DNA of 64,000 bases from assembly GCF_014648255.1 (NCBI RefSeq), contig NZ_BMQT01000002.1, positions 186,001-250,000 of the forward strand, in the 5' to 3' direction. A program made the translations under genes and the position numbers. The stretch comes from Nocardioides albus (GTDB taxonomy: Bacteria > Actinomycetota > Actinomycetes > Propionibacteriales > Nocardioidaceae). Below the pieces are notes generated by a model, which was not told where the DNA came from, searched no databases, and was given only the letters and a program-made list of their open reading frames with translations. Shown piece by piece: positions 36,884-45,558 of this stretch. Numbering within the stretch: the stretch's first letter is position 1; every line of letters begins with the position of its first letter.

Positions 36884-37869
36884 CCGGTGAACACCTCGAC
36901 GTTCAGCAGCCGCATCGCCATGACCAACACCAGCATGTGGATGCAGAAGACGCCGTAGGAGATGTCACCCAGCCAGGTCGGGATCGGTCCGGCCATCCAG
37001 CGCCGCACCGGGCCGGCTAGCTGGTCGCCGAAGACCAGCGGCACGACCAGACACAGCGCAGCGCCACCGTAGAGGAGCGACTTGGCCAGCGCCTCCCACG
37101 CTGTGGGCGGGACCAGCAGTCGCGGCCCTGCCAGGTCGCTGCAGGCGAGTGCGAACAACCCGAGCGCGAGCGTCCACCAGCCGGTGAGATCGCGAGACGT
37201 GGCCGCCAGCCGCTTTGAGGCGTGCGGATCGGCGCTCAGCGCGGCCAGGACCACCCCGCCCAGGAACCACGGAAGGTAGACCGGCAGCCACTGTCCCACG
37301 TGCGTGCCCGGTTCGAACAGCAGCGGCGCGGCCGCGCCGAAGCCTAGGCCGAGGATGGAGAGGGCCGCACAGCGGACGGCCACCCGGCGTACGCCGAACC
37401 CACCGATCAGCAGCACACGGACCAGGACGGGCAGCATCAGGTAGAAGGCGACCTCGGTGCACAGGCTCCACATCTGGGTCAGACTGCTCGCCAACGGCGC
37501 CGGCCGGTAGATCTGGGTGAGCGTGAGCGTCGAGATCCAGTCGGCGAGGGATGCCCGCCGGTTGGCTGGGTCGATCAGCAGTGCGGCCACCACGACGACC
37601 CAGTACAGCGGCAGGATCCTCAGCGCCCGCTTCCGCAGATAGCCGAGCAGTCCGGGCTGCGGCGCACCGGTTCGCCCGGCCTCGAGCCGCGGGCGGGCCA
37701 GCAGGAACCCCGAGACCACGAAGAACAGGGCCACGCCGAAGTCGAGGCGGGAGAGCACCGCCCCGGTCCAGCCGTCGTTGATCCGGCCGGTGTTGAACGC
37801 ACAGTGCGTCAGCACGACCATGAGCGCCCCGGCGCCGCGTACGGCATCAAGGGTGGGGAAGCGGGTCAC
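36718..37869 (-). CDS. Acyltransferase 3 family membrane protein
   Basis: A 383-residue integral O-acyltransferase (OafA/NodX type) that probably acylates an envelope glycan. It begins V-T-R-F-P-T-L-D-A-V-R-G with the catalytic His region L-T-H-C-A-F, then V-V-S-G-F-L-L-A-R-P and W-S-L-C-T-E-V-A-F-Y, with about ten helices. The GTG start overlaps the preceding gene's TGA (GTGA), so the two are coupled. Its last 55 codons are antisense to the end of aftD. Confidence 0.88.
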   Translation of the reverse strand: MTRFPTLDAVRGAGALMVVLTHCAFNTGRINDGWTGAVLSRLDFGVALFFVVSGFLLARPRLEAGRTGAPQPGLLGYLRKRALRILPLYWVVVVAALLIDPANRRASLADWISTLTLTQIYRPAPLASSLTQMWSLCTEVAFYLMLPVLVRVLLIGGFGVRRVAVRCAALSILGLGFGAAAPLLFEPGTHVGQWLPVYLPWFLGGVVLAALSADPHASKRLAATSRDLTGWWTLALGLFALACSDLAGPRLLVPPTAWEALAKSLLYGGAALCLVVPLVFGDQLAGPVRRWMAGPIPTWLGDISYGVFCIHMLVLVMAMRLLNVEVFTGHFTLVLAVTLSVSLVAATLSRRFVEGPFLRLKPKPSTRLSIDPATTATASNADH

Positions 37870-39734
37870 GACGGTGGCTCCACGACCGTCGGGGAGCCGA
37901 GTTCGGCCTCGATGACGCACACGGCGGAGTCGTCGCTGAGACCGCTGAGGACGATGGAGTCGAAGCGTTCGGCCCCGGCCACGAAGAACAGGCTGTGGAG
38001 GCCTTCCTCGACCTTCCAGGTGTAGACCTCGTCGCCGGCGGTGACGGTGACCGGGCCGTCCGCCGAGGCCCGATAGCTGACCCGTGTCCACCATCCCGTT
38101 CCCAGCACCGGGCCGTCCAGCGGAACGGTGATCGACCCGTCCTCGGCGGGGTAGGGGCAGGTCGTCGACGTGCTCGGCGCCTGGCGGCGTACGGCGTCGA
38201 TGACGAGCGGACCGAGCTCGCCCTTCTCCGAGAACGTCTCGATGCTGTCGGTGCGGATCGAGGGGAACGTGGTCTCTCCGACGAGATCACGGAACACGTG
38301 CGAGACGGTGTTGGTGGGGTAGTTGTAGGCCCACATCACGAACATCGGCACCTGTGAGTCGACCACGTAGAGGTGCTCCCCGGAGCGGTTGGCCTCCTCC
38401 AGCGTGGCTGCCACGCCTTCGATGTACGTCCTCGGCTCGTCGTTCGTGGCCTCCTGCCAGTGGCGGACGTAGCCGTAGGAGGAGTACGTCCCGAGCACGA
38501 CCACCGCAAGGGTGGCGGCCAGCACTCTCTGGGGCTGGTCGAGGAAGGCGCTGGGCCGGGCCGGCGAGACGACCTGGTCCGCGCCGCGCAGCGGCAGCAC
38601 GGCCAGAGCCAGCGCGATCGCCGCGAACGCGGACAGCTCGGTGATGTAGCGGTATTCCAGGGCCAGGTAGGGGCCGAGCACGGCTCGTCCGGTGGTCACC
38701 AGCGCGATGTCGGCGGCGAGCGGGACCGCGACCAGGAGCAGCGCCCGGGCAGAGCCGGTACGCACCTGGCAGATGTGCCACAGGGTGGTGACCAACACGA
38801 TCCCGGCAGCGAGCGCGGGCACCGGCCCCGGCGCGGCCAGCCAGAACTCGGCTTCGGAGTCCCAGGTGAAGGGACCACCCAGGATCCCCGAGGTGAACGA
38901 GACTCCGGCCATCCCCTTGGCGACCTCGTAGAGTGGCTGGTCGTCGGTCGGTGTGGGGCTGAACGTCATGCCTTTCGACAGATAGAGCGCCAGGTAGCCG
39001 GTCGCGACCAGGCCGTAGAGCACGACCCCGGTCGGATAGCGCCTGATGACCTGCTTGACTCGGTTGATCACGTCTCCGCTCGCGAAGTAGGCGACCGGGA
39101 GGAAGGCATAGAGCCAGAAGACGAACAGCGACTTCTCCTGGAACGCGAGTGCGACCACGGTGATCACCATGGTCGCCACCGCCCACCGGAGCCGTCGGGT
39201 GCGGAGATAGCGCAGATGGGTCCAGCCACCCCAGAAGATCGCGACCAACAGCGGCGTCTGGTTCACCCCGACCGCCCACCAGATCGAGGCCGGCAGGGTC
39301 AGCACGGTGAACAGGTAGATCGCCAGCGGTGGCAGGATGCCGGCCCGGCGTCCGAACGCGGAGACGAGGAAGGCCAGCGCACCGAGGTCGGCCAGTGCGA
39401 TCCCTGAGACCAGCTCGACCGCGGTGAGGTCGAAGTCGAGCCCGGCGACCTCGTGGTTGAGCCAGGTGAGGAACAGTCCGGCCGGCATCAGGTGGCCGCC
39501 GTAGCTGTTCAGCAGTGAGTCGGCGCCGATCCCGTCGGTCTGCACCTGCGACATGAAGACGAAGTCGTCGAAGCTGAACCAAGAGCCGAACACGGCCCAG
39601 GCGCGGAAGCCGAGCTGGGCCGCGATCATCGCGAGCGCGGTGATCAGAACCAGCCGCGGGCGACGCTCGGATACGGGTTGGGGGATCTCCACGAGGACGG
39701 AGTGTCTCACAGCATGATGTGACTCGTTGCACAC
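37866..39734 (-). CDS. GT-C-like polytopic membrane protein
   Basis: A 622-residue protein with about 11 membrane segments in its first 450 residues and an exported C-terminal domain. The first loop reads F-S-F-D-D-F-V-F-M, resembling the acidic motif of GT-C glycosyltransferases, and N-S-Y-G-G-H-L-M-P-A-G follows, a pattern I associate with large unassigned actinobacterial membrane glycosyltransferases. Substrate unknown. It is translationally coupled to the acyltransferase gene, suggesting that both act on the same glycan. ATG 39734 is the longest start; a GTG 10 codons in is possible. Confidence 0.72.
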   Translation of the reverse strand: MCNESHHAVRHSVLVEIPQPVSERRPRLVLITALAMIAAQLGFRAWAVFGSWFSFDDFVFMSQVQTDGIGADSLLNSYGGHLMPAGLFLTWLNHEVAGLDFDLTAVELVSGIALADLGALAFLVSAFGRRAGILPPLAIYLFTVLTLPASIWWAVGVNQTPLLVAIFWGGWTHLRYLRTRRLRWAVATMVITVVALAFQEKSLFVFWLYAFLPVAYFASGDVINRVKQVIRRYPTGVVLYGLVATGYLALYLSKGMTFSPTPTDDQPLYEVAKGMAGVSFTSGILGGPFTWDSEAEFWLAAPGPVPALAAGIVLVTTLWHICQVRTGSARALLLVAVPLAADIALVTTGRAVLGPYLALEYRYITELSAFAAIALALAVLPLRGADQVVSPARPSAFLDQPQRVLAATLAVVVLGTYSSYGYVRHWQEATNDEPRTYIEGVAATLEEANRSGEHLYVVDSQVPMFVMWAYNYPTNTVSHVFRDLVGETTFPSIRTDSIETFSEKGELGPLVIDAVRRQAPSTSTTCPYPAEDGSITVPLDGPVLGTGWWTRVSYRASADGPVTVTAGDEVYTWKVEEGLHSLFFVAGAERFDSIVLSGLSDDSAVCVIEAELGSPTVVEPPS

Positions 39735-39802
39735 ACCGGGAGGTATTGCTGCTACGGTTCGCGGATCGAGGGGGGACCTGAGGCCTTGGGAGGGGCAAGA
39801 AC

Positions 39803-40765
39803 ATGCGAAGAGTGATTGGTTGCGTCTTTGTGCTGGTCGGCGCGTTCGCGCTGGTCGCGGCCGGAGTAGCCGGCTTCTGGGGCAGGGACGCCGCGGCGAC
39901 CGTGCCGCTCAACGTCAACACCACGACCGTCCTGGAGGGCACCGCGAGCGGTGCGCTGGCCAAGTCGGACGACCCGGTGAAGGTGAAGTACACCCGGACG
40001 ACCGAGGCCGCCCCGAAGGACTCCACCGACGACGTCGTCGTCTTCGTCGAGGCCGGCTGCATCATGATCCAGGAGGGCGACACGCCCGACTGTGCCCGTG
40101 CTGAGGTGGACCCCCGCGTGGTGACCACGACCGAGCGCGCCTACGCCATGGACCGCAAGACCTCCGAGGTCGTCGAGGACCAGGCCAAGTACGTCGGTGA
40201 GGACAAGGCCGTCCCGAACATGACCGGCCTGGCCGGAAAGTTCCCGTTCAACACCGAGCGCCACGACTACGAGTACTGGGACGACACGCTCGGCAAGACC
40301 GTCATCGCCACCTATGTCGACGACGTCGACGTCGAGGGTGTGAAGACTTACCAGTTCGAGGTCTCCGCCTCCGCCGAGGACGAGTCGCTCTCGCCGGGAG
40401 ACGACGGGGTCAAGGACACCGAGGACGACGTCCGTGGCTCCTACGAGGCCACCCAGACGATCTACGTCGAGCCGACGACCGGCTCCTACATCGACCAGAG
40501 CGCGACCCAGAAGATGGTCACCAGCACCGGCCTGGAGCTGATCGACGCCGAGATGAGCTACACCGACGAGACCGTCGCCAACAACGCCGAGGACGCCAAG
40601 GCCAACATCTCCAAGCTCGACCTGATCGGCACCTGGATCCCCGTCGGCGGCGTCGTCGCCGGCCTGCTCCTCCTGCTGATCGGCCTGTGGCTGGTCCTGC
40701 GCGGTCGCAAGCCCAACGGTGGTGCCCACGCCTCCTCGGACGACCGCACCCTGGTTGACGCCTGA
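39803..40765 (+). CDS. DUF3068 (PorA-family) exported membrane-anchored protein
   Basis: A 320-residue protein with one N-terminal and one C-terminal membrane helix around a ~260-residue exported domain rich in Asp, Glu, Thr and Val. Landmarks are G-L-A-G-K-F-P-F-N-T-E, Y-E-Y-W-D-D-T-L and the C-terminal W-I-P-V-G-G-V-V-A-G, which characterise DUF3068, annotated in databases as PorA-like. A -10-like TACGGT (about 39753) and a GGGAGG ribosome site precede the ATG. It may be a structural or accessory envelope protein; there is no evidence of pore activity. Confidence 0.8.
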   Translation: MRRVIGCVFVLVGAFALVAAGVAGFWGRDAAATVPLNVNTTTVLEGTASGALAKSDDPVKVKYTRTTEAAPKDSTDDVVVFVEAGCIMIQEGDTPDCARAEVDPRVVTTTERAYAMDRKTSEVVEDQAKYVGEDKAVPNMTGLAGKFPFNTERHDYEYWDDTLGKTVIATYVDDVDVEGVKTYQFEVSASAEDESLSPGDDGVKDTEDDVRGSYEATQTIYVEPTTGSYIDQSATQKMVTSTGLELIDAEMSYTDETVANNAEDAKANISKLDLIGTWIPVGGVVAGLLLLLIGLWLVLRGRKPNGGAHASSDDRTLVDA

Positions 40766-40792
40766 GGCTCAGGCACACACCGCTGTCGTACG

Positions 40793-40832
40793 AACGCGGG
40801 CCCGGGAGCTGAACAGCTCCCGGGCCCGCGTT
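40793..40832 (+). terminator. Bidirectional terminator between the DUF3068 and methyltransferase genes
   Basis: A 19-nt inverted repeat (40793-40811 with 40814-40832) closes almost without a loop, flanked by aa on one side and tt on the other; very stable. Confidence 0.88.
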
Positions 40833-40848
40833 TCGGTGTCCTGCGGTT

Positions 40849-41736
40849 CTAGCTGCTCGCCAGGTCCGCGCCGAAGATCGCGGTCCCTGGGGTCAACAGC
40901 CCTCGGGTGCGCGACCAGCCGCCCCAGATCCGCTCGTGGTCCTCGGGCCACTCGGGCTCGACGAGGTCGGTGATCCGGAACCCGGCGCCGGCCAGGATCG
41001 AGACCCAGTCGCCGAGGGTGCGGTGGTGCTCGACGTACGACACCTCTCCGGTCTCGTCGTCTACTTCGACGTAGGGGGTGCGGTCCCAGTAGGACTGGGC
41101 GGCGATCAGACCCTCCGGGCCGGGGTCGTCGGGGAACATCCACCGCGTCGGGTGGGTGATCGAGAACGCGAAGCGGCCGCCGGGGCGGAGCACGCGGGCG
41201 GCCTCGGCGACGGCATGGGTGATGTCGCTGACGAACTGCAGCGCTCCGAAGGAGCAGAAGACCACGTCGAAGGAGCCGGCCGCGAAGGGCAGGTCGGTCG
41301 CGGTCGCCTGCACCGCGGGAACGACGACCCCGGTCTGCTCGTCGAGGCGCCGGGAGTGCTGGAGCTGGCGGCCCGAGAGGTCCAGGCCGATCGCGCGCCC
41401 ACCTCGGGTGTTGACCCACCGGGAGCACTGGCAGGCGCCGGAGCCGAGCTCGAGGACGTCCAAGCCGTCGACGTCGCCGAGGATGCCGAGGTCGGCCTCG
41501 GTCAGCCCCTCGGGGCCCCAGACGAACCCGGCCTCGCCGAGGAACGGTCCGTGCGTGGCCTGGTACTCGTCGGCGTACCTGTCCCAGTCTGGGCCGTTGG
41601 CGCGGCGGGAGTCGGCCTCGCTGACCGATCGCCGCTCCGCTCTGACGACGGGGCCGGTGGTGTCGATGGTCTCGATCGCGCCGAAGGGATCGATGGGGGC
41701 CTCCGGTCGAACGACCGGGCTGATGGCTTGGTCCAC
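40849..41736 (-). CDS. Class I SAM-dependent methyltransferase (UbiE/Methyltransf_11 type)
   Basis: A 295-residue methyltransferase with motif I L-E-L-G-S-G-A-C-Q-C-S, V-V-F-C-S-F-G-A-L-Q-F and R-V-L-R-P-G-G-R-F. A ~45-residue N-terminal tail precedes the family start (W-D-R-Y-A-D-E-Y-Q). The Cys-x-Cys in motif I is unusual but seen in actinobacterial relatives. The GTG start is 6 nt from TACGCT on the minus strand (41743-41748), so it too looks leaderless. Acceptor unknown. Confidence 0.82.
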   Translation of the reverse strand: MDQAISPVVRPEAPIDPFGAIETIDTTGPVVRAERRSVSEADSRRANGPDWDRYADEYQATHGPFLGEAGFVWGPEGLTEADLGILGDVDGLDVLELGSGACQCSRWVNTRGGRAIGLDLSGRQLQHSRRLDEQTGVVVPAVQATATDLPFAAGSFDVVFCSFGALQFVSDITHAVAEAARVLRPGGRFAFSITHPTRWMFPDDPGPEGLIAAQSYWDRTPYVEVDDETGEVSYVEHHRTLGDWVSILAGAGFRITDLVEPEWPEDHERIWGGWSRTRGLLTPGTAIFGADLASS

Positions 41737-41819
41737 CTCTACAGCGTATGCCTCCCGGCCTGAACGCGGGAATGCGGCAACCAGGCCTCGGCAGTTGGAC
41801 GGGGCCCGTACGCGGAGCG

Positions 41820-42009
41820 TAGGCTAAGAAACTGCGTCTGAAGTCTGCTCGGGTCCCGGACCTAGTGGACCTTGGCTTGCTACCTCGGCCGCCGGCAACC
41901 ACCGGGCGACGAAGCCTGTTGGGCTGGTGCCGGCGAGGGGTTGCCGACCAGAGACTTCAGCCGTGTGTGACCCGACGATATCTGTCCACCCAAGGAAACC
42001 ACCTCCCTT
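41820..42009 (+). promoter_or_regulatory. Structured 5' leader and promoter of rpsA
   Basis: A -10-like TAGGCT (41820-41825) precedes a ~175-nt leader. In it, ctgaagtct (41838-41846) is fully complementary to agacttcag (41952-41960), and inside this a second stem pairs 41890-41901 with 41925-41935 (one bulged A). Only a weak purine stretch (aaggaaa) precedes the ATG. A nested two-stem leader before the S1 gene suggests autoregulation. Confidence 0.5.
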
Positions 42010-43491
42010 ATGACGAGCACGCTCAACATTCCTCTCCCCGACTACGACGCGCCTCAGGTCGCGATCAACGACATCGGGTCGGAAGAGGACTTCCTCGCCG
42101 CGATCGACGAGACCATCAAGTACTTCAACGACGGCGACATCGTGGACGGTGTCATCGTCAAGGTCGACCGGGACGAGGTCCTGCTCGACATCGGTTACAA
42201 GACCGAAGGTGTCATCCCGTCGCGCGAGCTCTCGATCAAGCACGACGTCGACCCGTCCGAGGTTGTCGAGGTCGGCGACAAGGTCGAGGCCCTGGTGCTC
42301 CAGAAGGAGGACAAGGAAGGCCGCCTGATCCTGTCCAAGAAGCGCGCGCAGTACGAGCGCGCCTGGGGCACGATCGAGCAGGTCAAGGAGGAGGACGGCG
42401 TCGTCGAGGGCGCGGTCATCGAGGTCGTCAAGGGTGGTCTCATCCTGGACATCGGCCTGCGTGGCTTCCTCCCCGCCTCCCTCGTCGAGATGCGTCGCGT
42501 CCGCGACCTGCAGCCGTACGTCGGCCAGACCCTCGAGGCCAAGATCATCGAGCTCGACAAGAACCGCAACAACGTGGTCCTGTCGCGCCGTGCCTGGCTC
42601 GAGCAGACCCAGTCCGAGGTTCGCCACGGCTTCCTGACCCAGCTCCAGAAGGGTCAGATCCGCAAGGGTGTCGTCTCCTCGATCGTCAACTTCGGTGCGT
42701 TCGTGGACCTCGGCGGCGTCGACGGTCTCGTCCACGTCTCGGAGCTCTCCTGGAAGCACATCGACCACCCGTCCGAGGTCGTCACCGTCGGTGACGAGGT
42801 CACCGTCGAGGTTCTCGACGTGGACATGGACCGCGAGCGTGTCTCCCTGTCGCTGAAGGCGACCCAGGAGGACCCGTGGCAGCACTTCGCCCGCACCCAC
42901 CAGATCGGCCAGATCGTCCCGGGTAAGGTCACCAAGCTGGTCCCGTTCGGTTCGTTCGTCCGTGTCGAGGAGGGCATCGAGGGCCTGGTGCACATCTCCG
43001 AGCTGGCCGAGCGCCACGTGGAGATCCCCGAGCAGGTCGTCCAGGTCAACGACGACGTCATGGTCAAGATCATCGACATCGACCTCGAGCGTCGCCGCAT
43101 CTCGCTCTCGCTCAAGCAGGCCAACGAGACGGTCACCTCGACCGACGTCGAGGAGTTCGACCCGACGCTCTACGGCATGCCGGCGACCTACGACGACCAG
43201 GGCAACTACATCTACCCCGAGGGCTTCGACCCGGAGACGGGCGAGTGGCTCGAGGGCTACGACGAGCAGCGCGCGAAGTGGGAGGAGCAGTACGCTCAGG
43301 CCCACGCTCGCTGGGAGGCCCACATCAAGCAGCAGCAGGAGGCCATCGAGAAGGCCGCGGAGGCCGGCGAGGCCACCTCGTACTCCTCGGGTGGCTCGGT
43401 CGACGAGACCGTCTCCGAGGACGAGGGCGGCTCGCTCGCCTCCGACGAGGCGCTGCAGGCGCTTCGCGAGAAGCTGACCGGCGGTCAGTGA
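42010..43491 (+). CDS. rpsA: 30S ribosomal protein S1
   Basis: S1 binds mRNA at the small subunit. The 493-residue protein has four S1 OB-fold repeats, starting near residues 35, 120, 205 and 290; the last two are the clearest (V-V-S-S-I-V-N-F-G-A-F-V-D-L-G and K-V-T-K-L-V-P-F-G-S-F-V-R-V). The C-terminal ~130 residues are acidic, Gln/Glu/Ser-rich and disordered, with no fifth or sixth domain, as usual in actinobacteria. Confidence 0.96.
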   Translation: MTSTLNIPLPDYDAPQVAINDIGSEEDFLAAIDETIKYFNDGDIVDGVIVKVDRDEVLLDIGYKTEGVIPSRELSIKHDVDPSEVVEVGDKVEALVLQKEDKEGRLILSKKRAQYERAWGTIEQVKEEDGVVEGAVIEVVKGGLILDIGLRGFLPASLVEMRRVRDLQPYVGQTLEAKIIELDKNRNNVVLSRRAWLEQTQSEVRHGFLTQLQKGQIRKGVVSSIVNFGAFVDLGGVDGLVHVSELSWKHIDHPSEVVTVGDEVTVEVLDVDMDRERVSLSLKATQEDPWQHFARTHQIGQIVPGKVTKLVPFGSFVRVEEGIEGLVHISELAERHVEIPEQVVQVNDDVMVKIIDIDLERRRISLSLKQANETVTSTDVEEFDPTLYGMPATYDDQGNYIYPEGFDPETGEWLEGYDEQRAKWEEQYAQAHARWEAHIKQQQEAIEKAAEAGEATSYSSGGSVDETVSEDEGGSLASDEALQALREKLTGGQ

Positions 43492-43523
43492 ATCGCTTGA
43501 GCTGAGGCTCTGACGCAATAACG

Positions 43524-43559
43524 CGAAGGCCCGACCACCAGCTGGTGGTCGGGCCTTCG
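43524..43559 (+). terminator. Terminator after rpsA
   Basis: A 16-17 bp perfect stem (43524-43540 with 43543-43559) lies 30 nt past the rpsA stop, also between converging genes. Confidence 0.85.
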
Positions 43560-43581
43560 TGCATCTCGGGGAGCAGGGTGG

Positions 43582-43947
43582 TCAGGAGGTTCTGCCCTCG
43601 CCCGGAGAGATCTCCTCGATCCAGTAGAAGTGGGCCAGTGCGTCGACCCCGGCGTCGGAGACCCCGCGCAGGTGGACCGTCTCGCCGTCGGAGCCGGAGA
43701 CCCTGCCGTGCTGCTGCAGCTCGAGGATGTGGAAGCGCTCCGGGGCGAAGTCGAGCCGTACGTCGACGGCGAAGCGGCCGTTCGGCTCGGGGTCGAGACC
43801 GACCTCCTCATCCACCTTGCCGATGGTCTGGATCGAGAGCCACAGCTGGTAGGCGAGCACGAGGGCGACCAGGATCAGGACGCGGCGTACGACCTTGTTG
43901 CGCCACAGGCTGCCGGCTTGCTCAACCAGCCTGTGCATCCGGCTCAC
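43582..43947 (-). CDS. Small single-pass membrane protein at the end of the TauABC-like operon
   Basis: A 121-residue protein I do not recognise. It has a basic N-terminus (W-R-N-K-V-V-R-R), one membrane helix (V-L-I-L-V-A-L-V-L-A-Y), and an exported ~75-residue beta-type domain (R-F-A-V-D-V-R-L-D-F-A-P-E-R-F, V-S-G-S-D-G-E-T-V-H-L-R-G-V). Its start overlaps the ATPase gene by 26 nt (ATG 43938 is an alternative), so it belongs to the same transcript and could be an accessory part of the importer. Confidence 0.7.
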   Translation of the reverse strand: MSRMHRLVEQAGSLWRNKVVRRVLILVALVLAYQLWLSIQTIGKVDEEVGLDPEPNGRFAVDVRLDFAPERFHILELQQHGRVSGSDGETVHLRGVSDAGVDALAHFYWIEEISPGEGRTS

Positions 43948-44707
43948 CTCCGCCCAGCCGTTCCTCGATGTGGTGGGTGTACTCGCGGAAGCGAGGGTCC
44001 TCGACGGTCTCCCGCCAGGTCCGTGGCCTCGGCAGGTCGACGTCGATGATCTCGGCGACCGTGCTGGGCCGGGCCGAGAGGACCACGACCCGATCGGAGA
44101 GGAAGACCGCCTCGTCGATGTCGTGGGTGACGAAGAAGACCGTCGGCCGGCGCTTCTCGAAGATCTCGGTCAGGTCCTGCTGGAGCTTGCGGCGGGTCTG
44201 GGCGTCGATGCTCGCGAACGGCTCGTCCATCAGCATCACCTCGGGCTCGTTGACGAGGACGCGGGCGAGGCCGAGACGTTGCTGCATGCCGCCGGAGAGC
44301 TCGTGCGGATACTTCCGCTCGAAGCCGCTGAGGCCGACGAGCTCGAGGATGTCGGCCGCTGCTCGTTCCCGCTCGACGCGGGGGACGCCCTTCATCCGGA
44401 GCCCGAAGGTGACGTTGCCCAGCACGGTCTTCCACGGGAAGAGCGCGTGGCTCTGGAAGACCACACCGCGGTCGGGACCGGGGCCGTGCACGGACTTGCC
44501 GTGGACGAGCACGTCCCCGGCGGTGTGGTCGATGAAGCCGGCGACGATGTTGAGCACGGTGGTCTTCCCGCATCCGCTCGGTCCGAGCACCGAGACGAAC
44601 TCACCCTCGCCGATGGAGAAGGTCACCTCGCCGATGGCCGGGATCGTCTCTCCGGTGTAGTGGTCGACGTACTCCTTGCGGAGGTTGTTGATCTCGAGGG
44701 TGTTCAT
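43922..44707 (-). CDS. TauB/SsuB-type ABC transporter ATPase
   Basis: The ATPase of a nitrate/sulfonate/taurine-type importer, 261 residues. Walker A is G-P-S-G-C-G-K-T-T, the Q-loop F-Q-S-H-A-L-F-P-W-K-T is typical of this subfamily, the signature is L-S-G-G-M-Q-Q, and Walker B is V-M-L-M-D-E-P-F. ATG 44707 overlaps the permease stop (ATGA); a longer start would lie in the permease gene. Confidence 0.93.
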   Translation of the reverse strand: MNTLEINNLRKEYVDHYTGETIPAIGEVTFSIGEGEFVSVLGPSGCGKTTVLNIVAGFIDHTAGDVLVHGKSVHGPGPDRGVVFQSHALFPWKTVLGNVTFGLRMKGVPRVERERAAADILELVGLSGFERKYPHELSGGMQQRLGLARVLVNEPEVMLMDEPFASIDAQTRRKLQQDLTEIFEKRRPTVFFVTHDIDEAVFLSDRVVVLSARPSTVAEIIDVDLPRPRTWRETVEDPRFREYTHHIEERLGGGEPDAQAG

Positions 44708-45558
44708 CTGGCTGCCTCCATCTGGCGTACGAGTCCCCATCGCTCCACGGTCGCCCGTTCGAACGGGGCGAGGATGAGTGCGTCCAGGGCGTACCAGAGC
44801 ACGCCGAGCACGATCATCCCGAGGAAGACCTGACTGACTTCACCCGCTCGGCGGGCGTCGAACATCATGAAGCCGATACCGCTGGTGCCGACGATGATCT
44901 CGGCGGCGATCAGCGCCCGCCAGCCGTAGCCGAGGCCGGTGCGGACGCCGCTTGCGACGGCGGGCAGCGAGCCGGGGACGATCACCTCGAAGAAGACCCG
45001 GAGTCGGCCGGCACCGAGGCTGCGGGCCGCGTTGACGAGCTCGCGCGGCACCTGGTCGACTCCGGCGACGATGCCGAGCATCAGCGGGAAGACCACGGTG
45101 TAGACGATCACGAAGGTCACCGAGGTCAGGCTGAAACCGAACCACACGATCAGGATCGGCAGCCAGGCGATGTCGGCGATCGCCTGGAAGAAGAGCAGCA
45201 GCGGCCAGGTGAGGCGGCGCGCCCACGAGGAGAGCGCCACGACGAAGCCGAGGGGCAGGCCGATCAGGAGGCCGAAGCCGACCCCGTACGCCAGTCGCTC
45301 CAGCGAGTCGCCGAGGTAGCTCGGCATCATCCCCTTGCGAACCAGCTCGGTGAACGACTGCCATACCTCGCCGGGGCCGGCGAAGAAGGCCGCGTTGACC
45401 GATCCGGTCGCGGCGACCGCCCACCAGATCAGCAGGAACGGGACGAACGGCCCGAGCGTACGGACGATGGGGTGGGCGAGAAGCACCGTCCCGAGGCGAC
45501 GCAGCAGCGGCACGCGCGCGGGGGCACGGGTCGGCGCCGGGGGAGTCATCGTCGTCAT
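44704..45558 (-). CDS. TauC/SsuC-type ABC permease (first of two)
   Basis: A 284-residue permease with six membrane helices and the EAA coupling loop A-A-R-S-L-G-A-G-R-L-R-V-F-F-E-V-I-V-P-G-S-L-P. The ATG at 45558 overlaps the upstream permease stop by one nt (TGATG). The two permeases, this and the next, probably form a heterodimer; both contain G-L-G-Y-G-W-R, pointing to duplication. Confidence 0.92.
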   Translation of the reverse strand: MTTMTPPAPTRAPARVPLLRRLGTVLLAHPIVRTLGPFVPFLLIWWAVAATGSVNAAFFAGPGEVWQSFTELVRKGMMPSYLGDSLERLAYGVGFGLLIGLPLGFVVALSSWARRLTWPLLLFFQAIADIAWLPILIVWFGFSLTSVTFVIVYTVVFPLMLGIVAGVDQVPRELVNAARSLGAGRLRVFFEVIVPGSLPAVASGVRTGLGYGWRALIAAEIIVGTSGIGFMMFDARRAGEVSQVFLGMIVLGVLWYALDALILAPFERATVERWGLVRQMEAAR

